This document shows positions 1 to 8,428 of a stretch of 64,000 nucleotides of DNA, in pieces. Position 1 is the first letter of the stretch. Every line of letters starts with the position of its first letter. The notes below the pieces were generated by a model that saw only the letters and a list, made by a program, of their open reading frames with translations, did not search any database and was not told the origin of the DNA. Source of the DNA: Nocardioides kribbensis (GTDB taxonomy: Bacteria; Actinomycetota; Actinomycetes; Propionibacteriales; Nocardioidaceae); NCBI RefSeq assembly GCF_015070375.1, contig NZ_JADCLL010000001.1:808501-872500 (forward strand), written 5' to 3'. Made by a program: the position numbers and the translations under genes.

Positions 1-2
1 GC

Positions 3-761
3 AAGGAGTACGGCACGGGCGACGCGAGCGGGCAGCGCACCGACACGATCCTGCTGCTGCACACCGGCTCCGGGCCCAACCTGCTGATGTCGATCCCCCG
101 CGACTCCCTCGTCGACGTGCCCGGGTCGGGCACCACGAAGATCAACGCCGCCTACGCCTTCGGGGGCCCGAGGCTGCTCACGCGGACCATCGAGGAGAAC
201 ACCGGCATCCGCGTCGACGAGTACGTCGAGATCGGCATCGGCGGCTTCGTCGACCTCGTCGACGCCGTGGGCGGCATCGAGATCTGCCCCCGGCAGGCCA
301 TGGACGACCCGCTGGCCAACCTCGACATCGAGAAGGGCTGTCAGGAGGCCGACGGCGTGACCGCCCTGGGCTACGCCCGCTCGCGGCACACCAGCGGGCT
401 CGGCGACATCGAGCGCGCCCGTCAGCAGCGCGAGGTGGTCGCGTCCATCGGGCGCGAGGTGGTCTCGCCCTGGTCGGTGCTCAACCCCGTGCGCTACTGG
501 CGGCTCAACCTCGCCGCCACCGAGACGGTCACCTTCGGCGACGGCATGAACCCCGCCCGGGCCGCGATGTGGGCCTCGGCGATGACCCGCGTCAACGGGG
601 ACAACGGTCTGACCTGCTCGGTGCCGATCAGCGACCTCGCGGTCACCTGGGACCCCGAGCGCTCGCGGCAGATGTTCCAGGCGATCATCGACGACGACAC
701 CGACAGCATCGACGACAGCCTGTGCACGCCCTCGGGCCTGCCGGAAGGAGCCACCTCGTGA
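3..761 (+). CDS. LytR-CpsA-Psr (LCP) family protein, 5' end missing
   Basis: LCP proteins transfer undecaprenyl-linked glycopolymers onto peptidoglycan at the outer face of the membrane. The open frame runs in from the left window edge, so the N-terminal membrane anchor and the true start are not visible. Visible LCP signatures are RTDT near the first residues, IPRDS followed by KINAAYAFGG, the VGGIEI segment, and the catalytic-domain motif ARSRHTSGLGDIERARQQ, which carries the conserved Asp and Arg residues that bind the polyprenyl phosphate. The final codons overlap the start of the following enoyl-CoA hydratase by four bases (GTGA), so the two are probably co-translated although no functional link is evident. 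Confidence 0.9.
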   Translation, partial: KEYGTGDASGQRTDTILLLHTGSGPNLLMSIPRDSLVDVPGSGTTKINAAYAFGGPRLLTRTIEENTGIRVDEYVEIGIGGFVDLVDAVGGIEICPRQAMDDPLANLDIEKGCQEADGVTALGYARSRHTSGLGDIERARQQREVVASIGREVVSPWSVLNPVRYWRLNLAATETVTFGDGMNPARAAMWASAMTRVNGDNGLTCSVPISDLAVTWDPERSRQMFQAIIDDDTDSIDDSLCTPSGLPEGATS

Positions 762-1630
762 GCTACGAGACCCTCACCTGGAGCGTGGACGACGACGGGG
801 TCGCGACCCTGACGCTGCACCGCCCCGAGCAGCTCAACGCCTTCGACCTGGTGATGGCCCGCGAGCTGCTCCAGGTCTTCACCGTCGACGCCCACGACGA
901 CGCCGTGCGCGCCGTGGTCGTCACCGGCGCCGGTCGCGCCTTCTGCGCGGGCATGGACCTCTCGGCCGAGGGCAACGTCTTCGGGCTCGACGAGTCCCTC
1001 GACGTCACCCCCGAGGAGCTGCGCGAGCGCTACGACCAGGAGCCCTACCAGGACGGCCTGCGCGACACCGGCGGCAAGGTGACGCTGGCCATCCACGCCC
1101 TGCCCAAGCCCGTGATCGCGGCCATCAACGGCGCGGCGGTCGGCATCGGCGCCACGATGACGCTGGCCATGGACCTGCGCCTGGCCTCGACCCGGGCCAG
1201 GGTCGGCTTCGTCTTCGGCCGGCTCGGCATCGTCCCCGAGGCATGCTCGAGCTGGTTCCTGCCCCGCATCGTCGGGGTGCAGCAGGCGCTGGAGTGGGTC
1301 TACTCCGCCGACGTGCTCACCGCCGAGCAGGCCCTCGAGGGCCGGCTGCTGCGCTCGGTGCACGAGCCCGACGACCTGCTGCCGGCCGCCCAGGAGCTGG
1401 CCCGCTCCTTCGTCAAGGACCGCTCCCCCGTGGCGCTCGCCCTGGCCAAGCAGCTGGTCTACCGCAACAGCGCCGCCCCGGAGCCGCTCGACGCGCACCT
1501 GTCGGACACCCTCGCGATGTTCCACACCTCGATCGGCGACGGCAAGGAGGGGGTGGCGGCGTTCAAGGAGAAGCGCACGCCGGTCTTCACCTCCCGCGCC
1601 TCCGAGGTGCCGCGGGTCTTCCCGCGCTGA
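758..1630 (+). CDS. Enoyl-CoA hydratase/isomerase family protein
   Basis: A 290-residue crotonase-fold protein that would hydrate trans-2-enoyl-CoA thioesters or act on a related acyl-CoA. The N-terminal HRPEQLNAF motif, the oxyanion-hole segment AFCAGMDLS near residue 65 and the second oxyanion segment INGAAVGIGATMTLAMDLRLAS are typical; PEACSS supplies the region that holds a catalytic acid in many hydratases. The GTG start at 758 is chosen because the protein begins directly with the crotonase fold, a GGAAGGAG ribosome site lies about eight bases upstream, and it overlaps the LCP stop by four bases. Exact substrate cannot be told from sequence. Confidence 0.92.
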   Translation: MSYETLTWSVDDDGVATLTLHRPEQLNAFDLVMARELLQVFTVDAHDDAVRAVVVTGAGRAFCAGMDLSAEGNVFGLDESLDVTPEELRERYDQEPYQDGLRDTGGKVTLAIHALPKPVIAAINGAAVGIGATMTLAMDLRLASTRARVGFVFGRLGIVPEACSSWFLPRIVGVQQALEWVYSADVLTAEQALEGRLLRSVHEPDDLLPAAQELARSFVKDRSPVALALAKQLVYRNSAAPEPLDAHLSDTLAMFHTSIGDGKEGVAAFKEKRTPVFTSRASEVPRVFPR

Positions 1631-1668
1631 TCCGGCCCCGTCCCTCGACCGGACCCGGACCGGACGCA

Positions 1669-1702
1669 GACGACCCCCCGCCCAGGAGGGCGGGGGGTCG
1701 TC
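1669..1702. terminator. Perfect 15-bp hairpin, bidirectional terminator
   Basis: Two perfectly complementary 15-base arms (1669-1683 and 1688-1702) flank a 4-base loop. It lies between the convergent ends of the enoyl-CoA hydratase gene and dps, where one hairpin can terminate both transcripts. There is no U-tract, as is common for high-GC actinobacterial terminators. Confidence 0.75.
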
Positions 1703-1721
1703 GGCGTCGAGGGGGCGTGGC

Positions 1722-2273
1722 TCAGCCGGCGGCCGCCGCGGCCTGCGTCTCGGAGGTGGCGCCGGCGGTCGACAGACCGCCCGACTTGTCCTCCAGGTGG
1801 GCGCGCACGAACCAGTGGAAGAGCTCCAGCTCGTTGATCTGGGCGATGAACATGTCCTGGGTGACCAGGTCGAGGTCGTCGAGCTCCTTCATGCCGTCGC
1901 GGTAGGAGGAGATGACGCCCTGGTAGACCAGGTCGAGGGCACCGAGGTGCTCCTGGGTGGTGGCGCGACCGATGCTGTACTCGTCCCAGGTGCGGTTCTC
2001 CACCAGCGAGCCGGGGGTGCCCTTGGGCGAGCCGCCGAGGGTCGCGATGCGCTCGGCCAGGTCGTCGGCGAAGCCGCGCACGGTCTCGACCTGGGGGTCG
2101 ATCATCTCGTGGACGGCGATGAAGTGGGGACCCACGACGTTCCAGTGGACGTGCTTGAGCGTCAGGTGCAGGTCGTTGCAGGCGTAGAGGCGGCCCTGGA
2201 CCAGCTCGACGACGCGTGCAGCGTCCTCGTCGCTCATGCCGGGCACGGTGTACTTGAGGTTGGGAGTGGCCAT
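1722..2273 (-). CDS. dps: Dps-family ferritin-like DNA-protection protein
   Basis: A 183-residue mini-ferritin expected to form a dodecamer that oxidises Fe(II) with peroxide and stores iron. The ferroxidase ligands are all in place by spacing: His43 (in HWN), His55, Asp70 and Glu74. Family length is 160-200 residues, so it is full length; the C-terminal alanine-rich tail is probably flexible. The ATG at 2273 is preferred over upstream in-frame codons because a TACGTT -10 hexamer ends six bases before it, indicating a leaderless transcript. It is monocistronic and converges on the enoyl-CoA hydratase gene across a shared hairpin. Confidence 0.93.
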   Translation of the reverse strand: MATPNLKYTVPGMSDEDAARVVELVQGRLYACNDLHLTLKHVHWNVVGPHFIAVHEMIDPQVETVRGFADDLAERIATLGGSPKGTPGSLVENRTWDEYSIGRATTQEHLGALDLVYQGVISSYRDGMKELDDLDLVTQDMFIAQINELELFHWFVRAHLEDKSGGLSTAGATSETQAAAAAG

Positions 2274-2279
2274 GGATCG

Positions 2280-2285
2280 AACGTA
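2280..2285 (-). promoter_or_regulatory. -10 element TACGTT, leaderless start of dps
   Basis: The hexamer ends six bases upstream of the dps ATG and no Shine-Dalgarno sequence is present, so transcription probably begins at the start codon. Confidence 0.5.
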
Positions 2286-2339
2286 CTGCGGCCCTCCGGG
2301 GGTCCCATCACCCGAAGGGGTGCCGCTCCCGCGCACGCC

Positions 2340-3086
2340 TCAGGCCGGGGCGATCGTGCGCTCGAGGAGGGCCCGGAGCTCGCTCGTGTGGCGCTCCGCG
2401 GCCTGCTCGTCGTACATCGAGGTGTCGGCCATCGAGTAGCCGTGCGCGGCGCCGGCGTAGACCTCGTTGAGGTGCGGGCGACCCGCCTCCTGCAGGGTCC
2501 GCTCGAGGGTCTCGACGGCCTCCAGCGGCATCGAGGCGTCCTGGTCGGCGTGGCCGAGCACGAACTCCGCGGTGGAGGCGGCCACGGCCAGGTGCGGGCT
2601 GTCGGGCTCGTCGGTGACCAGTCCTCCGCCGTGGAAGCCGCCGACCGCGCCGACGGTGCCGGGGAACTGCCCGGCGGTGCTCAGCGCGAGCCGCGCGCCC
2701 ATGCAGTAGCCGATCACACCGATCGGGCCGTCCCCGGCGTGCTCGAGCAGCGTGGCCACCCAGGCGTCGGCGTCGGGGCCCGACCGGTCGGGGGTGAGGG
2801 CGGCGATGCGGTCCATGACCCCGGAGGCGAAGAAGGCCTCCCGGGCGCCGTCCTCGCGCAGGTCGCCCTCGGGCTCGAGGTCGGCGGCCGAGCCGTCGCG
2901 GTAGAACACGTGCGGCACCAGCACGACGTAGCCCCACGAGGCGATGCGGTCGGCCATGTCGCGGGTCTGTCGGCGCAGGCCGATGGCGTCGACGTACATC
3001 AGCACGCCGGGGCGGCCGTCCTCACCGGTGAGGTAGGCCTCCGCGGTGCCGTCGGGGGTCTGGATCGAGAGCGTCTGCTGGGTCAT
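2340..3086 (-). CDS. Dienelactone hydrolase family protein
   Basis: A 248-residue alpha/beta hydrolase of the dienelactone hydrolase family, expected in the cytoplasm. The catalytic triad can be read as Cys128 in GYCMGA, Asp181 or Asp183 in GHADQD, and His215 in AAHGYSM; Cys rather than Ser as nucleophile is the hallmark of this family. The substrate is unknown: true dienelactone hydrolases act in chlorocatechol degradation, but most homologues are general esterases. No aromatic-ring cleavage genes lie nearby. A TAGCGT hexamer seven bases before the ATG supports this start and a separate, leaderless promoter. Confidence 0.88.
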   Translation of the reverse strand: MTQQTLSIQTPDGTAEAYLTGEDGRPGVLMYVDAIGLRRQTRDMADRIASWGYVVLVPHVFYRDGSAADLEPEGDLREDGAREAFFASGVMDRIAALTPDRSGPDADAWVATLLEHAGDGPIGVIGYCMGARLALSTAGQFPGTVGAVGGFHGGGLVTDEPDSPHLAVAASTAEFVLGHADQDASMPLEAVETLERTLQEAGRPHLNEVYAGAAHGYSMADTSMYDEQAAERHTSELRALLERTIAPA

Positions 3087-3093
3087 GGCGCCG

Positions 3094-3099
3094 ACGCTA
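3094..3099 (-). promoter_or_regulatory. -10 element TAGCGT, leaderless start of the dienelactone hydrolase
   Basis: The hexamer sits seven bases before the ATG at 3086, without a ribosome site. The upstream sequence holds repeated ACCGGCCGGTCACCGGTC blocks that could form local hairpins. Confidence 0.45.
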
Positions 3100-3140
3100 G
3101 CGACCGGCCGGTCACCGGTCGGTCACCGGCCGGTGCCGAC

Positions 3141-4952
3141 CTAGAGCCAGGCGTCCTCGACGTCGAGGACCGTGCGGTCGAGTCGCTCGAGCAGGTCGAG
3201 CTGCGGGTGCACCCGGGGCAGGTCGCAGCGCACGAACCAGCGCGCCGCGTGCCGCTTGCCGGCGTGCAGGTCGCTGTCGCCGTCGGCGGCCATCGCCTGC
3301 TGCAGCCACAGCCACGCGACCACCACGTGCCCCGCCACCTCCAGGTACGCCGAGGAGTTGGCCGTGCTGACCCGGGGGTCGCCCGCCGACCAGAGCGTCG
3401 CCGTGACCGCGACCAGCCGGTCGGCCGCGGCCTGCACGGCCGCGGCGTCCTGGGCCAGGTCGCCCCCGCGGGCCGCGGCCGCGTCGGTCGTCTCCCTGAT
3501 CCGGCGGGCGAGCAGGCGCAGGCCCGCACCGCCCTCGGCGACGACCTTGCGCCCGAGCAGGTCGAGGCCCTGGATGCCGTGGGTGCCCTCGTGGATGGGG
3601 TTGAGCCGGTTGTCGCGGTAGTGCTGCTCGACGTCGTACTCGCGGGTGTAGCCGTAGCCGCCGTGCACCTGGATGGCCAGGTCGTTGGCGGCCAGGCACC
3701 ACTGGGAGGGCCACGACTTCGCGATCGGTGTGAGCACCTCGAGCAACCGGTGGGCCTCCTCGCGCGCCGCGGCACCCTCGGCGGTCTGCTCCTCGTCGAC
3801 CAGTCGGGCGGTGTAGAGCACCAGGCCGAGACCGCCCTCGACCCAGGCCTTCATCGTGAGCAGCATCCGGCGCACGTCGGCGTGCTCGACCAGGCGCACC
3901 GGCGGCGAGGCGGGGTCCTTGGCGCCGACGGGGCGGCCCTGGGTGCGCTCGCGGGCGTAGGCGAGGGCCTTGAGGTAGCCGGTGCAGCCCAGGGCGGCCG
4001 CGCCGAGCCCGACGCCGACGCGGGCCTCGTTCATCATGTGGAACATCAGCGCCAGGCCGCGGTGCTGCTCCCCGACGAGGTAGCCCACCGCGCCCGGCTC
4101 GCCCCCGGGACGGTGGGCGCCCTCGCCGAAGTTGAGTAGGGTGTTGGTGGTGCCGCGCCAGCCCATCTTGTGGTTGAGCCCGGCCAGCACGACGTCGTTG
4201 CGCTCGCCCAGCGAGCCGTCGTCGGCCACCAGGTGCTTGGGCACCAGGAAGAGCGAGATGCCCTTGACCCCGGCCGGCGCGCCCGCGGTGCGGGCCAGCA
4301 CGAGGTGCACGATGTTCTCGCCCATCTCGTGGTCGCCGCCGGAGATCCACATCTTGTTGCCGCGCAGCCGGAAGGTGCCGTCGGGCTGCTCGGTGGCGGT
4401 CGTGGTCACGTCGGCCAGCGAGGAGCCCGCCTGCGGCTCGGAGAGGCACATCGTGCCGAAGAACCGGCCCTCGAGCATGGGGCGCACGAAGCGCTCGACC
4501 TGCTCGGGGCTGCCGTGGGCGACCAGCAGGTGGGCGTTGGCCTGGGTGAGGAACGGGTAGCCCGCCGTGCCGCAGTTGGCGGCCTGGAACCACGCCGCCA
4601 CCGCCGAGGCGACCACCTGGGGCAGCTGCAGGCCGCCGAGCTCCTCGTCGAAGGTGGCGCCGGTGAAGCCGCTGGCGGAGTAGACCGCCAGCGCCTCCTC
4701 CACCTCGGGGTGCAGGTGCACCCGCTCCCCGTCGAAGCGGGGCTCCTCCTGGTCGTTGCGCTTGTTGTGCGTCGCGAAGTGGCGCGTGGCCACCGTCTCG
4801 GCCAGGTCGAGCACCGCGTCGAGGGTGTCGCGCGAGTGCTCGGCGTACCGCTCGCGCGTGAGGAGGTCCTCGACCCGCAGCCACTCGTGCAGCTGGAAGG
4901 CCAGGTCGGCGCGGGACATCACCGTCGACGACGGGGTGGTGCTGCGGGTCAT
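3141..4952 (-). CDS. Long-form acyl-CoA dehydrogenase (FadE5-like, about 600 aa)
   Basis: A 603-residue flavoprotein that would introduce the alpha-beta double bond into acyl-CoA, passing electrons to ETF. The order is an N-terminal helical domain, the beta domain with LSEPQAGSS and KMWISGG, and the C-terminal catalytic domain with YTREYDVEQHYRDNR and an Ile-His-Glu-Gly-Thr motif in place of the usual Tyr-Glu-Gly-Thr. The additional 200 C-terminal residues match the acyl-CoA dehydrogenase C-terminal extension found in the FadE5 group. ATG at 4952 is chosen for its GGAGG site eight bases upstream. It follows the 390-residue dehydrogenase gene by 13 bases and is probably co-transcribed with it. 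Confidence 0.92.
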   Translation of the reverse strand: MTRSTTPSSTVMSRADLAFQLHEWLRVEDLLTRERYAEHSRDTLDAVLDLAETVATRHFATHNKRNDQEEPRFDGERVHLHPEVEEALAVYSASGFTGATFDEELGGLQLPQVVASAVAAWFQAANCGTAGYPFLTQANAHLLVAHGSPEQVERFVRPMLEGRFFGTMCLSEPQAGSSLADVTTTATEQPDGTFRLRGNKMWISGGDHEMGENIVHLVLARTAGAPAGVKGISLFLVPKHLVADDGSLGERNDVVLAGLNHKMGWRGTTNTLLNFGEGAHRPGGEPGAVGYLVGEQHRGLALMFHMMNEARVGVGLGAAALGCTGYLKALAYARERTQGRPVGAKDPASPPVRLVEHADVRRMLLTMKAWVEGGLGLVLYTARLVDEEQTAEGAAAREEAHRLLEVLTPIAKSWPSQWCLAANDLAIQVHGGYGYTREYDVEQHYRDNRLNPIHEGTHGIQGLDLLGRKVVAEGGAGLRLLARRIRETTDAAAARGGDLAQDAAAVQAAADRLVAVTATLWSAGDPRVSTANSSAYLEVAGHVVVAWLWLQQAMAADGDSDLHAGKRHAARWFVRCDLPRVHPQLDLLERLDRTVLDVEDAWL

Positions 4953-4965
4953 GACGACCTCCTGC

Positions 4966-6138
4966 TCAGAGCTGGCTCTGCACCCCCGCGAGGAGCTGCC
5001 GGGCCATGACGATGCGCTGCACCTGGTTGGTGCCCTCGTAGATCTGGGTGATCTTCGCATCGCGCATCATGCGCTCGACGGGGTAGTCCTTGGTGAAGCC
5101 GTAGCCGCCCAGCACCTGCACCGCGTCGACGCAGACCTGCATGGCCACGTCGGAGGCGAAGCACTTGGCCGCGGCGCCGAAGAACGTGAGGTCGGCGTCG
5201 CCGCGCTCGGAGCGGCCGGCGGCGGCGTAGGTCATCTGGCGGGCGGCCTCGATCTTCATGCCCATGTCGGCGAGCATGAACTGCAGGCCCTGGAACTCCG
5301 CGATCGCCTTGCCGAACTGCTCGCGCTCCTTGGCGTACTGCAGCGCGTAATCCAGCGCGCCCTGGGCGACGCCTACGGCCTGGGCAGCGATCGTGACCCG
5401 GGTGTGGTCGAGGGTCTTCATGGCGGTCTCGAAGCCGGTGCCCTCGGCGCCGATCATCCGGTCGGCGGGGATGCGCACGTGGTCGAGGTAGACCTCGCGG
5501 GTCGGGCTGCCCTTGATGCCCAGCTTCTTCTCGGGGGCGCCGAAGGAGACGCCCTCGTCGGACTTCTCGACGACGAAGGCCGAGATGCCCTTGGAGCGCT
5601 TCTCGGGGTCGGTGACCGCGAGCACCGTGTAGTACTCCGACTCCCCCGCGTTGCTGATCCACCGCTTGGTGCCGTTCAGCACCCAGTCCTCGCCGTCGCG
5701 CACGGCCTTGGTCTTCATCGACACCGCGTCGGAGCCGGCCTCGGGCTCGGAGAGGCAGTAGGAGAAGCCGCCCTCGCCGCGGGCCAGCGCCCCGAGGTAC
5801 TTCTTCTTCAGCTCCTCCGAGCCGGCGATCTGCACCGGCAGCGAGCCCAGCTTGTTGACGGCCGGGATCAGCGAGGCCGACACGTCGGCGCGCGCCACCT
5901 CCTCGATGACCAGCACGGTCGCGAGGGCGTCGGCACCGGCACCGCCGTACTCCTCGGGCACGTGGGGGGCGTGGAAGTCGGCGGCGAGCAGCGCGGCCGC
6001 GGCCTCGTGGGGGTAGCGGGCCTGCTCGTCCACCTCGGCGGCGTGGGGGGCGACCTTGGCGTCGCACAGGTCGCGCACCGCCTCGCGGATCGCCTGGTGC
6101 TCCTCGGACAGGGCGTAGAGGGGATAGTTGGACGTCAT
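4966..6138 (-). CDS. fadE25: Acyl-CoA dehydrogenase, FadE25-like
   Basis: A 390-residue acyl-CoA dehydrogenase of normal length. Visible signatures are YCLSEPEAGSDA, RWISNAG, the FAD/dimer segment REQFGKAI, GGYGFTKDYPVERMMRDAKI and the catalytic base Glu368 in IYEGTNQ. The gene name rests on strong overall resemblance to mycobacterial FadE25 and on the same neighbourhood (purE, purK, birA, accD5, accA3 nearby). It is divergent from the CoA-binding protein gene, and a 16-bp palindrome overlaps its putative TAACCT -10 element, suggesting repression by a dimeric regulator. It leads a two-gene unit with the downstream long-form dehydrogenase. Confidence 0.93.
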   Translation of the reverse strand: MTSNYPLYALSEEHQAIREAVRDLCDAKVAPHAAEVDEQARYPHEAAAALLAADFHAPHVPEEYGGAGADALATVLVIEEVARADVSASLIPAVNKLGSLPVQIAGSEELKKKYLGALARGEGGFSYCLSEPEAGSDAVSMKTKAVRDGEDWVLNGTKRWISNAGESEYYTVLAVTDPEKRSKGISAFVVEKSDEGVSFGAPEKKLGIKGSPTREVYLDHVRIPADRMIGAEGTGFETAMKTLDHTRVTIAAQAVGVAQGALDYALQYAKEREQFGKAIAEFQGLQFMLADMGMKIEAARQMTYAAAGRSERGDADLTFFGAAAKCFASDVAMQVCVDAVQVLGGYGFTKDYPVERMMRDAKITQIYEGTNQVQRIVMARQLLAGVQSQL

Positions 6139-6142
6139 AGCA

Positions 6143-6158
6143 TCCGAGGTTACTCGGA
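6143..6158. promoter_or_regulatory. 6-4-6 inverted repeat over the fadE25 promoter
   Basis: TCCGAG-GTTA-CTCGGA is a perfect inverted repeat in the 59-base divergent gap between fadE25 and the CoA-binding protein gene. It contains the TAACCT hexamer (6147-6152, minus strand) eight bases before the fadE25 ATG, so a bound protein would block that promoter. The identity of the binder is unknown. Confidence 0.45.
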
Positions 6159-6185
6159 GGTAGGACGCACGTGCACCCCGCGACC

Positions 6186-6191
6186 TAGGCT
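6186..6191 (+). promoter_or_regulatory. -10 element TAGGCT, leaderless start of the CoA-binding protein
   Basis: TAGGCT followed by six bases and then the GTG start, with no ribosome site. The same hexamer and spacing recur before maf and the purine nucleoside phosphorylase gene. Confidence 0.5.
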
Positions 6192-6197
6192 TGCGGT

Positions 6198-6665
6198 GTG
6201 ACCTCCGACGCCCCCCTCCCCGGCGCCCCCCTGACCGGCGACTGGCAGCACGCCGCCTCGGTCGACCTCATGCTCGACGCGTGCGACACCTGGGCCGTCG
6301 TCGGACTCTCCGGTGACCCGAGCCGTACGGCGTACGCCATCGCCCACCTGCTCCAGCAGCGCGGCAAGCGGATCGTGCCGGTCCACCCGGCCGCCGCCGA
6401 CGGGCGTCTCGTCGTGCTGGGCGAGCCCGCCTGGCCCACCCTCGCCGACGTGCCCTTCGCCCTCGACGTGGTCGACGTCTTTCGTCGCTCGCAGTTCGCC
6501 GGCGAGGTGGCCGACCAAGCGGTCGCCGTCGGGGCGCGCGGGGTGTGGCTGCAGCTCGGCGTGGTCGACGAGGCGGCCCTGCGCCGCACCCGGTCCGCCG
6601 GCGTGGCCATGGTGATGGACACCTGCCCGGCCATCGAGTGGCGCCGGCGCGGCTCAGCCGTCTGA
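6198..6665 (+). CDS. CoA-binding domain protein (YccU type)
   Basis: A 155-residue single-domain protein with a Rossmann-like CoA_binding_2 fold: the WAVVGLSGDPSRTAYAIA phosphate-binding turn near residues 32-48, GKRIVPVHP, VVDVFRR, GARGVWLQLG and the family C-terminal motif MDTCPAIEW. Homologues bind CoA but their physiological role is unproven. The GTG start is set by the -10 element six bases upstream. The last 12 bases overlap the end of the convergent membrane acyltransferase gene. Confidence 0.85.
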   Translation: MTSDAPLPGAPLTGDWQHAASVDLMLDACDTWAVVGLSGDPSRTAYAIAHLLQQRGKRIVPVHPAAADGRLVVLGEPAWPTLADVPFALDVVDVFRRSQFAGEVADQAVAVGARGVWLQLGVVDEAALRRTRSAGVAMVMDTCPAIEWRRRGSAV

Positions 6666-7856
6666 GGGGCCGGCCGAGGGGCGGTCCGAGGGGCGGCCCG
6701 AGGGGCGGCCCGGGCGACCGCGCACGAGTCGGGCCGCGCCCTGGGAGGCCAGGGAGACCAGCTGCTCGAGGGGGCCACGGCGCCCGGCGGCGGCGTAGAG
6801 CGCGCCGATGCCGAGCAGCACGAGGAGGTGGGCGGGGTAGGCCGAGGACTCCTCGGGCGGCCACAGCCGGTCGGTGCGCAGCAGCACGTGCAGCGAGTAG
6901 AGCGTGAGCACCATCGTCCCGGCGCCGAAGACGATGCCGACCGCGCGACGGGCGACGTCGAGGCCGTGGCGCACCAGGGTGGCGTCGAGCAGCAGGCACA
7001 GCCCCAGGACCAGGCCCGCGCTGCCGGTGGTCTGCAGCAGGTCGAGCGTGGTCGAGCTGTGCGGCGCCGCGGCCACCAGCCAGCCCGGCTCGCCGGGCGG
7101 CGTCGTGCCGAACATGCCCCCGGCGGCCTCGTCGAGCTGCGCGGCGGTGAGGTCGGTGCGTGCCACCAGGGCCCCGGCCAGGGCGCTGGCCCCGACCGCG
7201 AGGACCAGCCCGCCGAGCACGATCGCCGTCGCGACCGCGCGCCGGGCGAGGTCGAGACGGCCCAGGGCCAGCCCCACCAGCACGTAGGACAGCCAGGGCA
7301 CCGCCGGGTAGTAGCCGGTCCACAGCAGCTCGGCCAGCAGCCCGGTGGGGTCCGCCACCAGCTGGGCGAAGGTCGGGCTGGCGACGCCGCGCGGGGCGAG
7401 CTCGGCGCGCAGCACGTAGGAGAAGAGCGGCGCCGCCACCACCCACGCGGCGGCCAGGCCCAGGAGCGCGGGCGGGCGGAGCCCCAGGAAGGGCAGGGCC
7501 AGCAGCAGGAGCACGGCGTAGTAGGTGAGGATCACCGCGAGCCCCGAGTCGGGCTCGCCGAGCGCGAGCCCGAGCAGCCCGATCAGCACTGCGCGGACCA
7601 CGACGCCCGCCGACCGCGCCGCGCGCTCGCGCCCCTGCACCGGCTCGCGGCGCCCGGTCGTCAGCGCGAGGCTGACCCCCAGGAGCACCGCGAAGAGCGC
7701 CGAGGCCCGTCCGCCGGCCAGCCACTGCGCCGCGCTGAGCGACCCGTCGGGGTCGCGCGGGTCGACGACGTGGGTCGCCACCATGCCGACCAGGGCCAGG
7801 CAGCGGGCCACGTCGACGCCGAGCAGGCGCCCCGCGCCGTCCCCCGACCTCGGCAC
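6654..7856 (-). CDS. Multi-pass membrane acyltransferase-like protein (DUF1624/HGSNAT-like)
   Basis: A protein of about 400 residues with roughly ten hydrophobic helices. The opening RLLGVDVARCLALVGMVATHVV and the following segment with RASALFAVLLGVSLAL resemble the heparan-alpha-glucosaminide N-acetyltransferase-like family (DUF1624), thought to move acyl groups across the membrane. No substrate can be inferred. The GTG at 7856 is the first reasonable start after purE and precedes the conserved N-terminal motif by only a few residues, but no good ribosome site is visible. The C-terminal tail (GRPSGRPSDRPS-like) is encoded by a 12-bp tandem repeat. It is the last gene after purK-purE. Confidence 0.75.
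   Translation of the reverse strand: MPRSGDGAGRLLGVDVARCLALVGMVATHVVDPRDPDGSLSAAQWLAGGRASALFAVLLGVSLALTTGRREPVQGRERAARSAGVVVRAVLIGLLGLALGEPDSGLAVILTYYAVLLLLALPFLGLRPPALLGLAAAWVVAAPLFSYVLRAELAPRGVASPTFAQLVADPTGLLAELLWTGYYPAVPWLSYVLVGLALGRLDLARRAVATAIVLGGLVLAVGASALAGALVARTDLTAAQLDEAAGGMFGTTPPGEPGWLVAAAPHSSTTLDLLQTTGSAGLVLGLCLLLDATLVRHGLDVARRAVGIVFGAGTMVLTLYSLHVLLRTDRLWPPEESSAYPAHLLVLLGIGALYAAAGRRGPLEQLVSLASQGAARLVRGRPGRPSGRPSDRPSAGPSDG
6664..6711. repeat. 12-bp tandem repeat, four copies
   Basis: Four near-identical units of GAGGGGCGGCCC. They encode the Gly-Arg-Pro-Ser-rich C-terminal tail of the membrane acyltransferase-like protein on the minus strand. Confidence 0.85.
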
Positions 7857-7863
7857 GGTCGGG

Positions 7864-8424
7864 TCAGAAGCCGAGGCGACGGGGGGCGGCCTCGCGGCGC
7901 ACGACCTCGCCCTTGGCGTGGGCCGCGGTGCGCAGCTCGGCCTGGAAGTCGCGCATCCGCTCCTGCAGGACCGGGTCGGTCGCGGCCAGGATCCGCACGG
8001 CGAGCAGGCCGGCGTTGCGCGCACCGCCCACCGCGACGGTGGCCACCGGCACGCCGGCGGGCATCTGCACGATGGAGAGCAGGGAGTCCATGCCGTCGAG
8101 GTACTTCAGCGGCACCGGCACCCCGATGACCGGCAGCGGCGTGACCGCGGCGAGCATGCCGGGCAGGTGGGCGGCGCCGCCGGCGCCGGCGATGATCACC
8201 GACAGGCCGCGCTCGTGGGCGCGGCGGCCGTAGTCGAGCATCTCCTCGGGCATCCGGTGCGCGGAGACCACGTCGGCCTCGTGCGGCACCTCGAACTCGG
8301 CCAGCGCCTCCGCGGCGGCCTGCATCACCGGCCAGTCGGAGTCGGAGCCCATCACGATGCCGACGCGCGGGGCGGGCCGCCCGGTGGCAGGACCGGTGGG
8401 GGTGCCGGTGGGGGTGTCGGTCAC
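7864..8424 (-). CDS. purE: N5-carboxyaminoimidazole ribonucleotide mutase
   Basis: PurE converts N5-CAIR, made by PurK, to CAIR in purine biosynthesis. The 186-residue class I protein shows [10 protein letters not shown] (substrate phosphate loop), SAHRMPEEM with the catalytic His, [11 protein letters not shown], and [21 protein letters not shown] Thr/Pro/Gly-rich N-terminal tail of about 18 residues precedes the domain. The GTG start lies four bases after the purK stop codon, so translation is probably coupled. Confidence 0.97.
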   Translation of the reverse strand: MTDTPTGTPTGPATGRPAPRVGIVMGSDSDWPVMQAAAEALAEFEVPHEADVVSAHRMPEEMLDYGRRAHERGLSVIIAGAGGAAHLPGMLAAVTPLPVIGVPVPLKYLDGMDSLLSIVQMPAGVPVATVAVGGARNAGLLAVRILAATDPVLQERMRDFQAELRTAAHAKGEVVRREAAPRRLGF

Positions 8425-8428
8425 GGGT

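Noticed and set aside
1797..4139. A 780-codon open frame on the plus strand opposite dps, the dienelactone hydrolase and the acyl-CoA dehydrogenase
   Set aside because: Shadow of three well-supported minus-strand genes.
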